A DNA stretch of 5,979 bases from Bacteroidota bacterium (GTDB taxonomy: Bacteria; Bacteroidota; Ignavibacteria; Ignavibacteriales; Ignavibacteriaceae). The DNA lies in contig JAUZPC010000194.1 in NCBI GenBank assembly GCA_030706105.1, positions 1-5,979 of the forward strand, given 5' to 3'. This document shows, in pieces, positions 5,545-5,979 of the stretch (position 1 is the first letter of the stretch; each line of letters begins with the position of its first letter). A program made the position numbers and the translations under genes. Under the pieces are notes generated by a model that was given only the letters and a program-made list of their open reading frames with translations, was not told the origin of the DNA and did no database searches.

Positions 5545-5979
5545 ATGGAAAAATTATGGTCACCATGGAGATCGTTATATATTGATTCTTTTTCTACAAG
5601 AGATGAGAATACCGGCTGCGTTCTATGTGATGTTGCGTCAGGCGATGCAGAAGATTTAACAAATCTAATAGTTAATAAAGGTGAATTTACTTATACCGTT
5701 TTGAACCTTTTCCCCTACAACAATGGCCATTTGATGGTTGTTCCTTTTAGACATACATCAGAATTCGGTTCTTTACTTCCTGAAGAAATGCTGGAAGTAA
5801 TGCAAAAACTTCAACTTGCACAAAAAGCACTTTTAGAAATCAGCCATCCTGAAGGTTTTAATATCGGAGCAAATATAGGTAAAGTAGCCGGAGCCGGCAT
5901 TGATGAGCATATTCATTTTCACATAGTACCCCGCTGGAATGGAGACACCAACTTTATGCCTGTTTTGGGTGAAGTAAAA
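5545..5979 (+). CDS. HIT-family protein (Ap4A phosphorylase/hydrolase-like), 3'-truncated
   Basis: The frame runs off the right edge; 145 N-terminal residues are visible. The histidine triad is EHIHFHIVP (121-129): H122, H124 and H126, with H124 the expected nucleophile. FNIGANIG (105-112) upstream is the usual phosphate-side loop. The start MEKLWSPWRSLYI and the CVLC pair (C25, C28) mark the subfamily close to bacterial diadenosine tetraphosphate phosphorylases such as M. tuberculosis Rv2613c. The cysteines suggest a structural zinc site, perhaps completed by histidines such as H70 or H122; this is by analogy with GalT. NGHLMVVPFRH (60-70) is also typical. The protein probably splits or transfers nucleotidyl groups of Ap4A-like compounds in the cytosol; the exact substrate is not settled. 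Full-length relatives have about 160-170 residues, so little is missing. The ATG has GAGG 4 bases upstream. The preceding terminator implies its own promoter, but none stands out in 5494-5540. Confidence 0.9.
   Translation, partial: MEKLWSPWRSLYIDSFSTRDENTGCVLCDVASGDAEDLTNLIVNKGEFTYTVLNLFPYNNGHLMVVPFRHTSEFGSLLPEEMLEVMQKLQLAQKALLEISHPEGFNIGANIGKVAGAGIDEHIHFHIVPRWNGDTNFMPVLGEVK

Overview
The window is A+T-rich bacterial chromosome with ordinary gene packing and all supported genes on the + strand. The genes use clear Shine-Dalgarno sites (AAGGAG before the YtxH gene, AAGGAGG before the EF-G gene), and the one good promoter candidate is sigma70-like. An E. coli-type NADP isocitrate dehydrogenase, an EF-G-2 type elongation factor and a YtxH/DUF948 pair together suggest a Gram-negative lineage such as Ignavibacteria/Chlorobi or a neighbouring candidate phylum. 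That placement is inference at low confidence; nothing here fixes the taxon.

Layout. (1) 1-741: the C-terminal 246 residues of a multi-pass membrane protein of the flippase-like / LPG-synthase TM family, cut by the left edge. (2) 756-2000: complete NADP-dependent isocitrate dehydrogenase (icd), 14 bases after the first gene and probably co-transcribed with it. (3) 2001-2484: a 484-base intergenic region with a hairpin over the icd stop, two adjacent strong inverted repeats (one a GAGACG...CGTCTC palindrome resembling REP-type intergenic repeats), an odd dyad, a 10-base tandem repeat and a promoter. (4) 2485-5457: a probable three-gene operon of YtxH-like protein, DUF948/YtxG-like protein and an EF-G-2 type translational GTPase that starts at TTG, closed by a textbook intrinsic terminator at 5465-5493. 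(5) 5545-5979: the first 145 residues of a HIT-family nucleotide hydrolase/transferase, cut by the right edge.

The icd gene feeds the TCA cycle and supplies NADPH. The central operon joins two small membrane-anchored, helical proteins of the kind linked to stress and envelope functions in Firmicutes with a paralogous elongation factor. Why these are grouped is not evident from sequence, and this is the most interesting question in the window. I see no defence system, mobile element, CRISPR array, tRNA or rRNA, and no convincing wholly new system. The second-look items are the operon grouping, the altered switch residues of the EF-G, and the palindromes downstream of icd.
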